Position numbers and translations under genes: made by a program | Notes under the pieces: model-generated | Database searches by the model: none | Told to the model about the DNA's origin: nothing | What the model saw: only the letters and a program-made list of their open reading frames with translations | Origin: Janthinobacterium sp. 67 | GTDB taxonomy: Bacteria; Pseudomonadota; Gammaproteobacteria; Burkholderiales; Burkholderiaceae_D | DNA: 64,000 nucleotides | Direction: 5' to 3' | NCBI RefSeq assembly: GCF_002797895.1 | Contig: NZ_PGES01000001.1 | Span: 4,836,001 to 4,900,000 of the forward strand | Shown here: positions 19,135 through 32,718 of the stretch, in pieces | Numbering within the stretch: position 1 is the stretch's first letter | How the letters are laid out: the number at the start of each line of letters is the position of its first letter

Positions 19135-19208
19135 TATGATTCGCCTCCTCGCAAAACGACGCACACAAAACATGGTGTTGCAGAGTAAAAACGGGGAGCA
19201 AAAGAAGG

Positions 19209-19237
19209 TTGACGAAATGCTGCAAACGCTTCATACT
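19209..19237 (+). promoter_or_regulatory. Candidate main promoter of the rRNA operon
   Basis: A -35 box TTGACG (19209-19214) and a -10 box CATACT (19232-19237) are separated by 17 bases. They lie about 270 bases before the mature 16S end and after the enoyl-CoA hydratase stop. The 370-base stretch from 19135 to 19504 contains no gene; it holds this promoter, the boxA and the 16S processing arm. Confidence 0.65.
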
Positions 19238-19302
19238 CTTCCTTCTTCGCAGCTGACAAACACAACGCTTTGTCGATAGCGCGAAAGCAGTAACCGAATA
19301 CA

Positions 19303-19314
19303 GTTCTTTAACAA
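19303..19314 (+). promoter_or_regulatory. boxA antitermination site in the rRNA leader
   Basis: GTTCTTTAACAA matches the bacterial rRNA boxA that loads NusB-S10 and prevents early termination. The same sequence occurs again before 23S at 21390-21401. Confidence 0.82.
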
Positions 19315-19320
19315 TTAACA

Positions 19321-19345
19321 GTCGATAAGTGTGGGCATTTGATGT
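19321..19345 (+). other. 5' arm of the 16S precursor processing stem
   Basis: This segment (GATAAGTGTG...CATTTGATG) is complementary, with small internal mismatches, to 21068-21093 downstream of 16S (CATCAAATG...CACACTTATC). The two arms form the long stem that RNase III cuts to free pre-16S. Confidence 0.8.
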
Positions 19346-19504
19346 AAGTGCAGCGTCAATCTTCGGATTGGCGTCTAACTTAAAATATCAAATGTTCACA
19401 AGAAATAATGAAATAGGATACTTCTCCGGAAGTAGCCTGTCAGTTTTTTGAGTGAGCGACCCGTCGCAAGACGGTGCCAATAAAATGGCAAAGTAACAGA
19501 GATT

Positions 19505-21038
<1,534 letters not shown>

Positions 21039-21067
21039 GAGTTTGCACGAATCAGTAATGATTCACG

Positions 21068-21093
21068 CATCAAATGTTCACACTTATCGGCTG
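21068..21093 (+). other. 3' arm of the 16S precursor processing stem
   Basis: It pairs with the leader segment 19321-19345 to make the RNase III substrate around 16S. Confidence 0.78.
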
Positions 21094-21133
21094 TTTAATT
21101 AAGAAGAAACAGTAGTCGTAGTAGTTCCGCGTT

Positions 21134-21210
21134 GGGGCTGTAGCTCAGCTGGTTAGAGCACCGTGTTGATAACGCGGGGGTCGTTGGTTCGAGTCCAACC
21201 AGCCCTACCA
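21134..21210 (+). tRNA. tRNA-Ile (anticodon GAT) in the 16S-23S spacer
   Basis: A 77-base cloverleaf: acceptor arm GGGGCTG with CAGCCCT, D arm, anticodon arm with GAT at 21168-21170, TTCGAGTCC in the T loop and encoded CCA. The first acceptor pair is G-U rather than Watson-Crick. Confidence 0.97.
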
Positions 21211-21229
21211 GCTAATTAGTAAAATCTCA

Positions 21230-21305
21230 GGGGGATTAGCTCAGCTGGGAGAGCACCTGCTTTGCAAGCAGGGGGTCGTCGGTTCGATCCCGTCATCCTC
21301 CACCA
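21230..21305 (+). tRNA. tRNA-Ala (anticodon TGC) in the 16S-23S spacer
   Basis: A 76-base cloverleaf: acceptor GGGGGAT with ATCCTCC, anticodon TGC in CTTTGCAAG, T loop TTCGATCC and encoded CCA. The third acceptor pair is G-U, the alanine identity element. Confidence 0.97.
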
Positions 21306-21389
21306 AAGTTTTACTCGAAAGTACAAATGTAAGCCACGCCACCTTGGTGCTGGGTTTAGATTTGATCTTTTAGCGATCAAAGCTGTTTC

Positions 21390-21401
21390 GTTCTTTAACA
21401 A
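21390..21401 (+). promoter_or_regulatory. boxA antitermination site before 23S
   Basis: GTTCTTTAACAA is repeated here, identical to the leader boxA, 155 bases before 23S. The spacer after tRNA-Ala (21306-21557) has no other gene; its end holds the 23S processing arm. Confidence 0.82.
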
Positions 21402-21557
21402 TCTGGAAGAAGTAAAGATTATTTATTGATCGGTTTGCCGTAAAAAGCGAATCGATGGGTAATGATTGTATGTATCAACAAACAAGCAACAACGTTGTAC
21501 TTTCTTATCCCTGTAGCGCTCTTTGATTATTTAGGTAATCAGAGGCTAACGTTATAG

Positions 21558-24446
<2,889 letters not shown>

Positions 24447-24583
24447 TATAACCTTAGCAGGTACAGAGGATAAGACGGTACAACGTTGCGTGTGTGTTGA
24501 TACTACCAGTCATTACCCCGATCTTTGCTTCTTCCAGATTCAGGCTTTGTCGCTCCACCGAGGACAAATGCCGGTACAAGTTA

Positions 24584-24699
24584 TGCCTGATGACCATAGC
24601 AAGTTGGTCCCACCCCTTCCCATCCCGAACAGGACCGTGAAACAACTTTGCGCCGATGATAGTGCTGCAACCAGTGTGAAAGTAGGTTATCGTCAGGCT
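24584..24699 (+). rRNA. rrf: 5S ribosomal RNA, first copy (operon-linked)
   Basis: 116 bases from TGCCTGATGACCATAGCAAG to GTCAGGCT, with the closing stem TGCCTGA/TCAGGC(T) and the typical CCATCCCGAACAGG loop. It lies about 140 bases after 23S and is followed by a terminator, so it completes the operon. Confidence 0.96.
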
Positions 24700-24716
24700 T
24701 GTTATTCGCAGTAGAG

Positions 24717-24749
24717 AAAAACCCGTCAAGCAATTGGCGGGTTTTTTTT
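24717..24749 (+). terminator. Intrinsic terminator of the rRNA operon
   Basis: The stem AACCCGTCAA/TTGGCGGGTT, with one G-T pair and a 4-base loop, is followed by eight T. It ends the operon before the REP pair and the second 5S gene. Confidence 0.9.
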
Positions 24750-24782
24750 CGTCTGGTGGTTTTGTCGGGCGCCGGTGGTGGT

Positions 24783-24862
24783 GTCGGCTTACGCGCGTTG
24801 CGCTAAGCCGACCTACGTTTATTGGATGGCGGGTAGGTCGGATTAGCGTAGCGTAATCCGAC
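24783..24862. repeat. Inverted pair of REP-like palindromes (REPIN-like doublet)
   Basis: The first palindrome, 24783-24811, has arms GTCGGCTTA and TAAGCCGAC. The second, 24837-24862, has arms GTCGGATTA and TAATCCGAC. The first carries CTAC at its outer right side and the second GTAG at its left, so the two units face each other and could fold into one larger hairpin. Related single units occur at 41228-41308 and 61203-61238. The layout matches REPINs, dispersed repeats thought to be moved by RAYT transposases. No RAYT gene lies in this window. Confidence 0.75.
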
Positions 24863-24900
24863 AATATTGTTGGCATTCATGGTGATGCCGGTATAGGCGC

Positions 24901-24929
24901 TTGTGCGTCACGCCGACCTGGGGTATAAT
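24901..24929 (+). promoter_or_regulatory. Candidate dedicated promoter of the second 5S gene
   Basis: A -35 TTGTGC (24901-24906) and a perfect -10 TATAAT (24924-24929) are 17 bases apart. A GC-rich discriminator (CGCCCCC) follows, the kind seen at stringently controlled rRNA and tRNA promoters. Predicted transcription starts about 50 bases before the 5S. Confidence 0.7.
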
Positions 24930-24988
24930 TCGCCCCCTCAGATCAGATGGTTTGCTGCCCCGTTGGGAGCAGGCTGTTGAAAAAGTTA

Positions 24989-25104
24989 TGCCTGATGACC
25001 ATAGCAAGTTGGTCCCACCCCTTCCCATCCCGAACAGGACCGTGAAACAACTTTGCGCCGATGATAGTGCTGCAACCAGTGTGAAAGTAGGTTATCGTCA
25101 GGCT
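24989..25104 (+). rRNA. rrf: 5S ribosomal RNA, second copy
   Basis: The 116 bases read identically to the first 5S, and the identity extends into short flanks on both sides (AAGTTA before, TGTTAT after). It lies after the operon terminator and behind its own promoter-like sequence, and ends in its own terminator, so it looks like a separate transcription unit. Confidence 0.95.
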
Positions 25105-25113
25105 TGTTATATA

Positions 25114-25144
25114 AAAAAACCCCGCTAGGTGCGGGGTTTTTTTT
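25114..25144. terminator. Intrinsic terminator after the second 5S gene
   Basis: The stem CCCCGC/GCGGGG, flanked by runs of A and T, around loop TAGGT is followed by eight T. It can also stop the convergent DUF1840 transcript. Confidence 0.9.
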
Positions 25145-25164
25145 CGCCTGCGGCATTCATCGGA

Positions 25165-25509
25165 TCAGATGCCCCAGGTGATACTTTCATTTTCCGCCTT
25201 GGCCGAGCGCAGCATTTCCATCAAGGGATAGGCGCGCTGTGAAAAATGCACTTTTTGCGCGCGCGCGTGGGCGCCCGTTTCGCCATCTTCCAGCGTTTCC
25301 GGAGTATGCACATCGTGTTCGATGTCATTTTCCGGATGCAATTTACTTTCCGCGACCTCTTTTTCCAGCAAGGCCAGGGCATCGCCCGCTTCGGCTGGCG
25401 TGATGACGCCGCGCGTGGGGTTCTTGTGCAGGATGTCGAGGATACGCTGGGCATGTTCCTGATACATCAGCACTTCAGGGGAGGATTTGGATTTGAATGA
25501 GATCAACAT
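25165..25509 (-). CDS. DUF1840 family protein
   Basis: The 114-residue acidic, soluble protein (MLISFKSKSSPEVLMYQEHA, AQRILDILHK, GVITPAEAGDALALLEKEV, RAYPLMEMLRSA) matches the layout of DUF1840, a small family confined mostly to Betaproteobacteria. No catalytic residues or membrane segments are visible. It is convergent with the 5S gene and shares its terminator. The role is unknown. The 181 bases upstream (25510-25690) contain no gene that I can see. Confidence 0.8.
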   Translation of the reverse strand: MLISFKSKSSPEVLMYQEHAQRILDILHKNPTRGVITPAEAGDALALLEKEVAESKLHPENDIEHDVHTPETLEDGETGAHARAQKVHFSQRAYPLMEMLRSAKAENESITWGI

Positions 25510-25690
25510 AAGCGCTTTCTGAAACTTGTTGTTAGTGTCGAAACAATATCACGACTTGAAATGTCGCACAGGCCGTCCGTTTGTCCCGGATTGCATATTT
25601 GCAAGCCGGATAGGCCCATCTGTTGGACAACGCACGTATTTACAAGAGCTCGCTTACCGTGAAAACACCCGTTTAAGCGATCGTTAAGTC

Positions 25691-26236
25691 TCAATCCAGT
25701 TTCACCGAGTCCATGAAGGTGTCGATGGTCTCGCGCGACAGCTTGCTTTCCTCGCCGAGGATGATGACCTGGAAGATGCGTTTATCCTGCGCCACAAAAC
25801 GCCCGACCAGCAAGACCGGCTTGCCTTGCTGCGTGCCCGTCGCTTCGATGCTCAACGAGCTGCGTTGATGGCTGCCGGCCGCCGTGCTGCTGGCCGCCGA
25901 GGCCGATTTTTCGCTGCGCACGGTGCCGTTGATGTTTTTTAACAGGGCAGTTTGCATGGCGGGCAGGGCCGCTTGCGCCTGTTCCGCGCTGTCGAGCACG
26001 GCGCTGCCGATGGCGAAGGTATTGCCATCGATTTCGCTGGCCGTCATGGTCAGGCTGACTTTCTTGCCATCGAGATCGATTTCGCGCGTCAGCACGGCGG
26101 GCTTGCTGGGAAACAAGGCCGTGAACTGGGCGTCAGGGCTGCGATAGTCGCGCCAGTCGAATTTCGGACTGCAGGCGGTCAGGACGCAGGCGGCCGCGAG
26201 CGTAGTCAGAAAGAGGGCAAGTGACGTTTTTTTCAT
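25691..26236 (-). CDS. Putative lipoprotein of unknown function
   Basis: The 181-residue protein begins MKKTSLALFLTTLAAACVLTACS, a signal peptide with lipobox LTAC near residue 22. The mature part (FDWRDYRSPDAQFTALFPSKPA, then a repeat of beta-strand-like segments and ETIDTFMDSVKLD at the end) resembles periplasmic proteins of the PsbP/DUF-like type, but I do not recognise a named family. The start at 26236 is fixed by the signal peptide. YifB lies 64 bases downstream-to-upstream on the same strand, so co-transcription is possible. Confidence 0.75.
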   Translation of the reverse strand: MKKTSLALFLTTLAAACVLTACSPKFDWRDYRSPDAQFTALFPSKPAVLTREIDLDGKKVSLTMTASEIDGNTFAIGSAVLDSAEQAQAALPAMQTALLKNINGTVRSEKSASAASSTAAGSHQRSSLSIEATGTQQGKPVLLVGRFVAQDKRIFQVIILGEESKLSRETIDTFMDSVKLD

Positions 26237-26300
26237 CAGCAGATGGTAGCAGCGCCGCCGATCGCGCGCAATCGCGCACGCGTGGCGGGCGCTGTCGCCT

Positions 26301-27821
26301 TCATATTTCACGCAGCACGCGCCGGTACTGGATTGCTTCGGCAATGTGCGCCTGCGTGATGCCGGGGCTGCCCGCCAGGTCCGCGATGCTGCGCGCCACG
26401 CGCAATACCCTGTGGTAGGTGCGCGCCGACCAGTGCAGGCGCGCCATGGCGCCATGCAGCAACTGTTCGCCGTGTTTGTCCAGGCGGCAATGTTGTTCGA
26501 TTTCCGTGCTGCTCAGGCGCTGATTGGCTTTTCCCTGGCGTGCCAGTTGCAGGGCAAAGGCTGCCGCGACCCGCGTGGCGATGGCTTGCGTGCTTTCACC
26601 GGCGCCAGCGTGCCGGCCCAGCGCCGCCGGCGGCATGGCGGCCACTTCAATCTGCAGGTCGATACGGTCGAGCAGCGGACCGGACAGGCGGCCGTGATAG
26701 CGCAGCACGGCGTCCGGCGTGCAGCGGCAGCGTCCCGAGGCGTGACCCAGATAGCCGCACGGGCAGGGATTCATGGCGGCGATCAGCTGAAAGCGGGCCG
26801 GAAACTCGGCCTGGCGGGCCGCCCGTGAAATGTTGATCACGCCCGATTCCATGGGCTGGCGCAGCACGTCGAGCACCCGGCGCTGGAATTCGGCGATTTC
26901 ATCGAGAAACAGCACGCCGCAGTGGGCCAGCGAGATTTCTCCCGGACGCGGAACGTTGCCGCCACCCACCAGGGCCACGCCGGACGCCGTCTGGTGCGGG
27001 GCGCGATAGGGGCGCCGTTTCCAGTGTTCCACCTTGAAGTGACCGCCCAGCGAATGCACGGCGGCCGATTCCAGCGCCTCTTCGTCGCTCATGGGCGGCA
27101 GCACGCCGGGGAAGCGGCTGGCCAGCATGGTCTTGCCCGCGCCCGGCGGCCCCACCATCAGGACGTTATGGCCGCCCGCCGCCGCCACCTCGAGCGCCCG
27201 CCGCGCCTGCTGCTGTCCCTGCACGTCGGCGAAGTCCGGATACGCGAAAGCGGGTATGGCCAGCACGGGTTGGTGGCGTTGCAGGGCCGTGTGGCTGGCG
27301 TGCGCGGCAAAATGCGCGCAGACCTCGAGCAGGCTGTGGGCGGGATAGATGCAGGCATCGCTGACGAGCGCCGCCTCGTCCGCGTTCGCCTGCGGCAGGA
27401 TGAAGGCGCGTGGCGCGCCGGCCTGCTTGCGCTGCATGGCAAAGGTCATGGCCAGAGCGCCGCGGATAGGGCGCAACTGGCCCGACAGCGACAGTTCGCC
27501 CGCGAATTCGTAGTGATGTAATTGGTCGCCCGGCAACTGGCCGGAGGCAGCCAGGATGCCCAGCGCGATGGGCAGATCGAAGCGCCCCGATTCCTTGGGC
27601 AGGTCGGCCGGCGCCAGATTGGCCGTGATGCGCCGCGCCGGCATGTCAAAGCCGCAGTTTTGCAGCGCGGCACGCACGCGGTCGCGCGATTCCTTCACTT
27701 CCGTATCCGGCAGGCCGACAATCGTAAAGGAAGGCAAGCCATTGGCAAGGTGGACTTCGACACTTACCTCGGGCGCTTCCATGCCGGCCAGGGCGCGGCT
27801 TTTCAGGACGGCCAGACTCAT
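26301..27821 (-). CDS. yifB: YifB-family Mg-chelatase-like AAA+ ATPase
   Basis: The 506-residue protein has the ComM/YifB layout: an N-terminal Lon-like ChlI domain (MSLAVLKSRALAGMEAPEV, IVGLPDTEVKESRDRVRAAL), a central AAA+ domain with Walker A GPPGAGKTML, Walker B LFLDEIAEF, and a C-terminal ChlI domain. The homolog ComM is a hexameric helicase that promotes branch migration during natural transformation; the same role is a reasonable inference here. Start 27821 has GGGGAG upstream. UbiK lies 110 bases upstream on the same strand. Confidence 0.94.
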   Translation of the reverse strand: MSLAVLKSRALAGMEAPEVSVEVHLANGLPSFTIVGLPDTEVKESRDRVRAALQNCGFDMPARRITANLAPADLPKESGRFDLPIALGILAASGQLPGDQLHHYEFAGELSLSGQLRPIRGALAMTFAMQRKQAGAPRAFILPQANADEAALVSDACIYPAHSLLEVCAHFAAHASHTALQRHQPVLAIPAFAYPDFADVQGQQQARRALEVAAAGGHNVLMVGPPGAGKTMLASRFPGVLPPMSDEEALESAAVHSLGGHFKVEHWKRRPYRAPHQTASGVALVGGGNVPRPGEISLAHCGVLFLDEIAEFQRRVLDVLRQPMESGVINISRAARQAEFPARFQLIAAMNPCPCGYLGHASGRCRCTPDAVLRYHGRLSGPLLDRIDLQIEVAAMPPAALGRHAGAGESTQAIATRVAAAFALQLARQGKANQRLSSTEIEQHCRLDKHGEQLLHGAMARLHWSARTYHRVLRVARSIADLAGSPGITQAHIAEAIQYRRVLREI

Positions 27822-27931
27822 CAGACTCCCCTGTGGCGCGGGCGCGCGCAGGATCAGTCTAGCGCGTGAAGCGCCGTCAGGCTTGAGCCATGCCAGCAAG
27901 GCCGTCAATAACGGGCCTGGCTGGCGTCACC

Positions 27932-28180
27932 TTAGGCCTTCGGCTCGTTCAGGCGTGTTTCCAGTTCGATCAGGCGCAATTCCAGTGCGTCCAGTTTGGC
28001 GCGGGTCTTGGCCAGTACTTGCGTCTGGATATCGAATTCCTCGCGCGTGACCAGATCGAGGCGGGCGAAGCCCTGGGTCATCATCGATTTCACGTTTTTC
28101 TCGATATCCTTGGCAGGCGAGTTTTCGATGGCTTGATGGATCTTGCCTTGCAAGTCGTTAAAGAAGGTATTCATGTCCAT
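27932..28180 (-). CDS. ubiK: UbiK family accessory factor (BMFP domain)
   Basis: The 82-residue protein is mainly helical with a C-terminal coiled coil (VTREEFDIQTQVLAKTRAK, LDALELRLIELETRL), typical of the BMFP/YqiC family. UbiK assists aerobic ubiquinone synthesis by partnering UbiJ in the lipid-binding Ubi complex. The start at 28180 has AAAGGA six bases upstream; ATG 28174 is an alternative. The gene is divergent from the nitrogen-controlled porin-glnK-amtB unit, and the intervening 270 bases hold the NtrC and sigma-54 sites. Confidence 0.88.
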   Translation of the reverse strand: MDMNTFFNDLQGKIHQAIENSPAKDIEKNVKSMMTQGFARLDLVTREEFDIQTQVLAKTRAKLDALELRLIELETRLNEPKA

Positions 28181-28212
28181 GGTCAGTCCTTTTATGGTGC
28201 GGCCTGTGCATC

Positions 28213-28227
28213 GCACCATTGCGGTGC
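28213..28227 (+). promoter_or_regulatory. Candidate NtrC binding dyad
   Basis: GCACC-N5-GGTGC is a perfect 5+5 inverted repeat matching the NtrC consensus. It lies about 125 bases upstream of the sigma-54 promoter, the distance expected of an enhancer. Half-sites GGTGC occur at 28196-28200 and 28244-28248. Confidence 0.75.
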
Positions 28228-28352
28228 ACAGCGGCGTTAATCTGGTGCGAAACTGGGCAAATTCATAATGCTTTAGCAGCCCCTACCCGCATGCCCACAG
28301 GCTTGGAGGGTATGTATGGCCGGAAACGCAGCTGTCAAGGTGGCAAGAGAGC

Positions 28353-28368
28353 TGGCACGTATTCTGCT
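28353..28368 (+). promoter_or_regulatory. Sigma-54 (-24/-12) promoter for the porin-glnK-amtB unit
   Basis: TGGCACG-N4-CTGCT has GG and GC elements spaced by exactly ten bases, as RpoN promoters require. It lies 83 bases before the porin start. With the NtrC dyad upstream it predicts induction under nitrogen limitation. Confidence 0.85.
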
Positions 28369-28450
28369 AAAGAAGGTATGAACGCTTTGTGATCTCCAGC
28401 CAAGATTTTAAACCTCAACCGCTTTAAAAGTTCAATAAAAGGGAATCGCC

Positions 28451-29568
<1,118 letters not shown>

Positions 29569-29579
29569 GGGGAATATTG

Positions 29580-31118
29580 ATGCGTAAAAATATAACAAAA
29601 TTGCTAGCTGGGTTTGCCTGTCTGTGTGCGTTTGGCGTTGCCACGCCGAGCTTTGCCGATGCCCCTGCCAAGACGGAGGCGGCCACCACCACGGCCGTCG
29701 CCACCCCCGCCGTCACGCCGGTGCCTGACGCAGTAGCGCCGGCTGCCGCCGCTCCGGCCCCGGCCGCTGCCGCGCCAGCCGCCGCGCCCGTCGCCAACAA
29801 GGGCGATACCAGCTTCATGATGATCAGCACCTTGCTGGTGATCTTGATGACGATTCCCGGCCTGGCCCTGTTCTACGGCGGCCTGGTGCGCTCGAAGAAC
29901 ATGCTGTCGGTGCTGATGCAAGTGTTCATGGTGTTCGCGCTGGTCGTCGTGCTGTGGTGCATCTACGGCTATTCGATCGCCTTCACGGAAAAAACCGCCT
30001 TCTTCGGTGGCTTCGACCGCCTGTTCCTGAACGGTATCTGGGACCCGGCCAAGGGCACGTTTGCCGCCGCCGCCACCTTCAGCAAGGGCGTCGTCATTCC
30101 CGAGTTCGTGTTTGTCGCCTTCCAGGGCACGTTTGCCGCCATCACCTGCGCACTGATCGTCGGCGCCTTTGCCGAGCGCGCCAAGTTTTCCGCCGTGCTG
30201 GCCTTCGTCGTGCTGTGGTTCACGTTCGCCTACCTGCCAGCGGCCCACATGGTGTGGTTCTGGACCGGTCCTGACCTGATCACCAACGCCGCCACCTCGG
30301 CCAGCGAAGCCCTGAAGGCTGGCTGGATCTGGCAAAAAGGCGCGCTGGACTTCGCCGGCGGCACCGTCGTGCACATCAACGCCGCCGTCGCCGGCCTGGT
30401 GGGCGCGATCATGATCGGCAAGCGCGTCGGCTACGGCCGCGAATCGATGGCGCCGCACTCGCTGACGATGACCATGATAGGCGCATCCCTGCTGTGGGTG
30501 GGCTGGTTCGGTTTCAATGCCGGTTCCTCGCTGGAAGCGGGCGACGTGGCTGCGCTGGCCTTCGTCAATACCTTGCTGGCCACTGCCGCCGCCACCCTGT
30601 CGTGGGTATTCGGCGAGTGGATCAGCAAAGGCAAGCCATCGATGCTCGGTGGCGCTTCGGGTGCCGTCGCCGGGCTGGTGGCGATCACCCCGGCGGCCGG
30701 CTTTGTCGGCCCGATGGGCGGCCTGGTCATGGGCTTGCTGGCAGGTATTGTCTGCCTGTGGGGCGTGAATGGCCTGAAACGCCTGATCGGCGCCGACGAT
30801 TCGCTCGACGTGTTCGGCGTGCATGGCGTGGGCGGCATCCTCGGTGCCTTGCTGACGGGTGTGTTTGCTGCACCACAATTGGGCGGCCAGGGCATCTTCG
30901 ACTATGTCACCAACAAGATGTCGGCGGATCCGTACTCGATCGGCCATCAAGTGTGGGTGCAGGCGCAAGCGGTCGGCACCACCATCCTCTGGTCTGCCAT
31001 CATTTCCGTCATCGCCTATAAACTGGTCGACATCGTCATTGGCCTGCGCGTACCGGAAGAAGAAGAGCGCGAAGGCCTCGATATCACGAGCCATGGCGAG
31101 CAGGCGTATCATGGCTAA
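29580..31118 (+). CDS. amtB: Ammonium transporter
   Basis: The 512-residue protein starts with a signal peptide (cleaved near PSFA-DA), has an Ala/Pro-rich linker of about 45 residues, then eleven membrane segments of the Amt family. Family motifs include FYGGLVRSKNMLS, DFAGGTVVHINAAVAGLVGA and VFGVHGVGGILGALLTG, with the paired histidines of the conduction pore. It brings in ammonium under limitation and is gated by GlnK. AAGGGGA lies six bases before ATG 29580; the in-frame TTG at 29577 is less likely. A terminator follows at 31168. Confidence 0.96.
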   Translation: MRKNITKLLAGFACLCAFGVATPSFADAPAKTEAATTTAVATPAVTPVPDAVAPAAAAPAPAAAAPAAAPVANKGDTSFMMISTLLVILMTIPGLALFYGGLVRSKNMLSVLMQVFMVFALVVVLWCIYGYSIAFTEKTAFFGGFDRLFLNGIWDPAKGTFAAAATFSKGVVIPEFVFVAFQGTFAAITCALIVGAFAERAKFSAVLAFVVLWFTFAYLPAAHMVWFWTGPDLITNAATSASEALKAGWIWQKGALDFAGGTVVHINAAVAGLVGAIMIGKRVGYGRESMAPHSLTMTMIGASLLWVGWFGFNAGSSLEAGDVAALAFVNTLLATAAATLSWVFGEWISKGKPSMLGGASGAVAGLVAITPAAGFVGPMGGLVMGLLAGIVCLWGVNGLKRLIGADDSLDVFGVHGVGGILGALLTGVFAAPQLGGQGIFDYVTNKMSADPYSIGHQVWVQAQAVGTTILWSAIISVIAYKLVDIVIGLRVPEEEEREGLDITSHGEQAYHG

Positions 31119-31167
31119 ATAGTAATTATCTGGCATGCCAGCGCTCCGGCGCGGCATGTCCGGCTGG

Positions 31168-31197
31168 AAAAGGCGCCTCATTGAGGTGCCTTTTTTT
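31168..31197 (+). terminator. Intrinsic terminator after amtB
   Basis: The stem AAGGCGCCTC/GAGGTGCCTT (one G-T pair) with a 2-base loop core is followed by seven T. It ends the porin-glnK-amtB transcript. Confidence 0.88.
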
Positions 31198-31322
31198 CGT
31201 TGTGGGAATGTAAAAGGTCTTTAAAACAAGGCTTTTGCCCCGATTTGGGGTACTTACACGGTAATATAGTCGGCAGTTCTGTGTGCTTTTTTGAATACTG
31301 CACATAATTTAAGGATGTAACT

Positions 31323-32621
31323 ATGGTTCCCCATCTCGTCACGGCCCTGACCGGACCGCTGCTCGACCTCGAAAAAAAGATTCTGGCCGCGACGCCGGCC
31401 ATTGAGCGCTGGTTTCGCATGGAGTGGCAAGAGCACACGCCGCCCTTCTATTGCTCGGTAGACTTGCGCAACGCCGGCTACAAGCTGGCGCCCGTCGACA
31501 CCAATCTGTTCCCTGGCGGTTTTCACAACCTGGCCACGGAAATGCTGCCCCTGTCCGTGCAAGCGGCCATGGCCGCCATCGACAAGTATTGCCCGGATGC
31601 CCGTAATCTGCTGATCGTGCCGGAATTGCACAACACTACGCCGCAGTACCTGCAAAACGTGGCGCGATTGATGCAAATCTTCCGCCAGACGGGGCTGCAC
31701 GTGCGCTTCGGCTCGTGGTCGCCCGAGATTACCCAACCCACGCCGCTGGCACTGCCGGACGGCAACATGCTCGTCATCGAGCCGCTCGTGCGCCTGAACA
31801 ATGGCCGCCGTCTGGGCTTGAAGGATTTCGACCCGTGCACGATTCTGCTGAATAACGACTTGTCGGACGGTATACCCGATATCTTGCAAAATATTCATGA
31901 GCAAAGCCTGCTGCCGCCCTTGCACGCTGGCTGGGCCTTGCGTCGCAAGAGCAACCACTACACGGCCTACGATGAAGTGGTGAAAAAATTCGGCAAGATG
32001 ATCGATGTCGACCCGTGGATGCTCAACCCTTTCCACGCCAAGTGCAGCGACGTCAATTTCCAGGAAGGCGAGGGCGAAGATGCGCTGGCCGCCAGCGTCG
32101 ACGTGTTGCTGGCCAAGATCCGCAAGAAATACAAGGAATACGGCATCAAGGAAAAGCCGTTCGTCATCGTCAAGCCCGATGCGGGCACGTATGGCACGGG
32201 CATCATGACGGTGCGCGACGCGAGCGAAGTGCGCGACCTGTCGCGCAAGCAGCGCGAAAAAATGTCCATCGTCAAGGATGGCCAGCTGGTGACCGACGTC
32301 ATCATCCAGGAAGGCGTACCCACGTTTGAAAGCATCAAGGATGCCGTGGCCGAGCCCGTCGTCTACATGATCGACCGCTATGTGGTGGGCGGCTTCTACC
32401 GCGTGCATGCTGAAAAAGGCGTGGACCAGAACCTGAACGCGCCCGGCTCGCAGTACGTGCCGCTGGCGTTTGCCCAGCAGCATGCCGTGCCGGACTTGAA
32501 GGCCAAGCCGGGCACGGCCGCGCCGAACCGCTTCTATGTGTATGGCGTGGTGGCGCGCCTGGCCTTGCTGGCCGCGTCGCTGGAAATGGAGCGCACGGAC
32601 CCGAATCCCGAGGTGTATTGA
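31323..32621 (+). CDS. gshA: Glutamate-cysteine ligase (proteobacterial GshA type)
   Basis: The 432-residue enzyme makes gamma-glutamylcysteine, the first step of glutathione synthesis. The sequence (PPFYCSVDLRNAGYKLAPVD, NLFPGGFHNLATEMLP, IVKPDAGTYGTGIMTVRDA) fits the single-domain ligase group found in beta- and some gammaproteobacteria, which differs from the E. coli enzyme. GshB follows 97 bases downstream and the PTS genes after that, an order shared by many Burkholderiales. AAGGATG precedes the start. Confidence 0.93.
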   Translation: MVPHLVTALTGPLLDLEKKILAATPAIERWFRMEWQEHTPPFYCSVDLRNAGYKLAPVDTNLFPGGFHNLATEMLPLSVQAAMAAIDKYCPDARNLLIVPELHNTTPQYLQNVARLMQIFRQTGLHVRFGSWSPEITQPTPLALPDGNMLVIEPLVRLNNGRRLGLKDFDPCTILLNNDLSDGIPDILQNIHEQSLLPPLHAGWALRRKSNHYTAYDEVVKKFGKMIDVDPWMLNPFHAKCSDVNFQEGEGEDALAASVDVLLAKIRKKYKEYGIKEKPFVIVKPDAGTYGTGIMTVRDASEVRDLSRKQREKMSIVKDGQLVTDVIIQEGVPTFESIKDAVAEPVVYMIDRYVVGGFYRVHAEKGVDQNLNAPGSQYVPLAFAQQHAVPDLKAKPGTAAPNRFYVYGVVARLALLAASLEMERTDPNPEVY

Positions 32622-32718
32622 GCCACCGACGAGACTTGCCGGGCGCGGCGACTACCGCGCCTGGCGATCTCGGCTAGAATCAAGCATTCCTTATCCAGGC
32701 TCCCCGATTGGACGCACC

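Noticed and set aside
29604..31181. Minus-strand frame of about 525 codons opposite amtB
   Set aside because: Antisense shadow of a certain membrane protein gene; the sequence is His- and Arg-rich and lacks domains.
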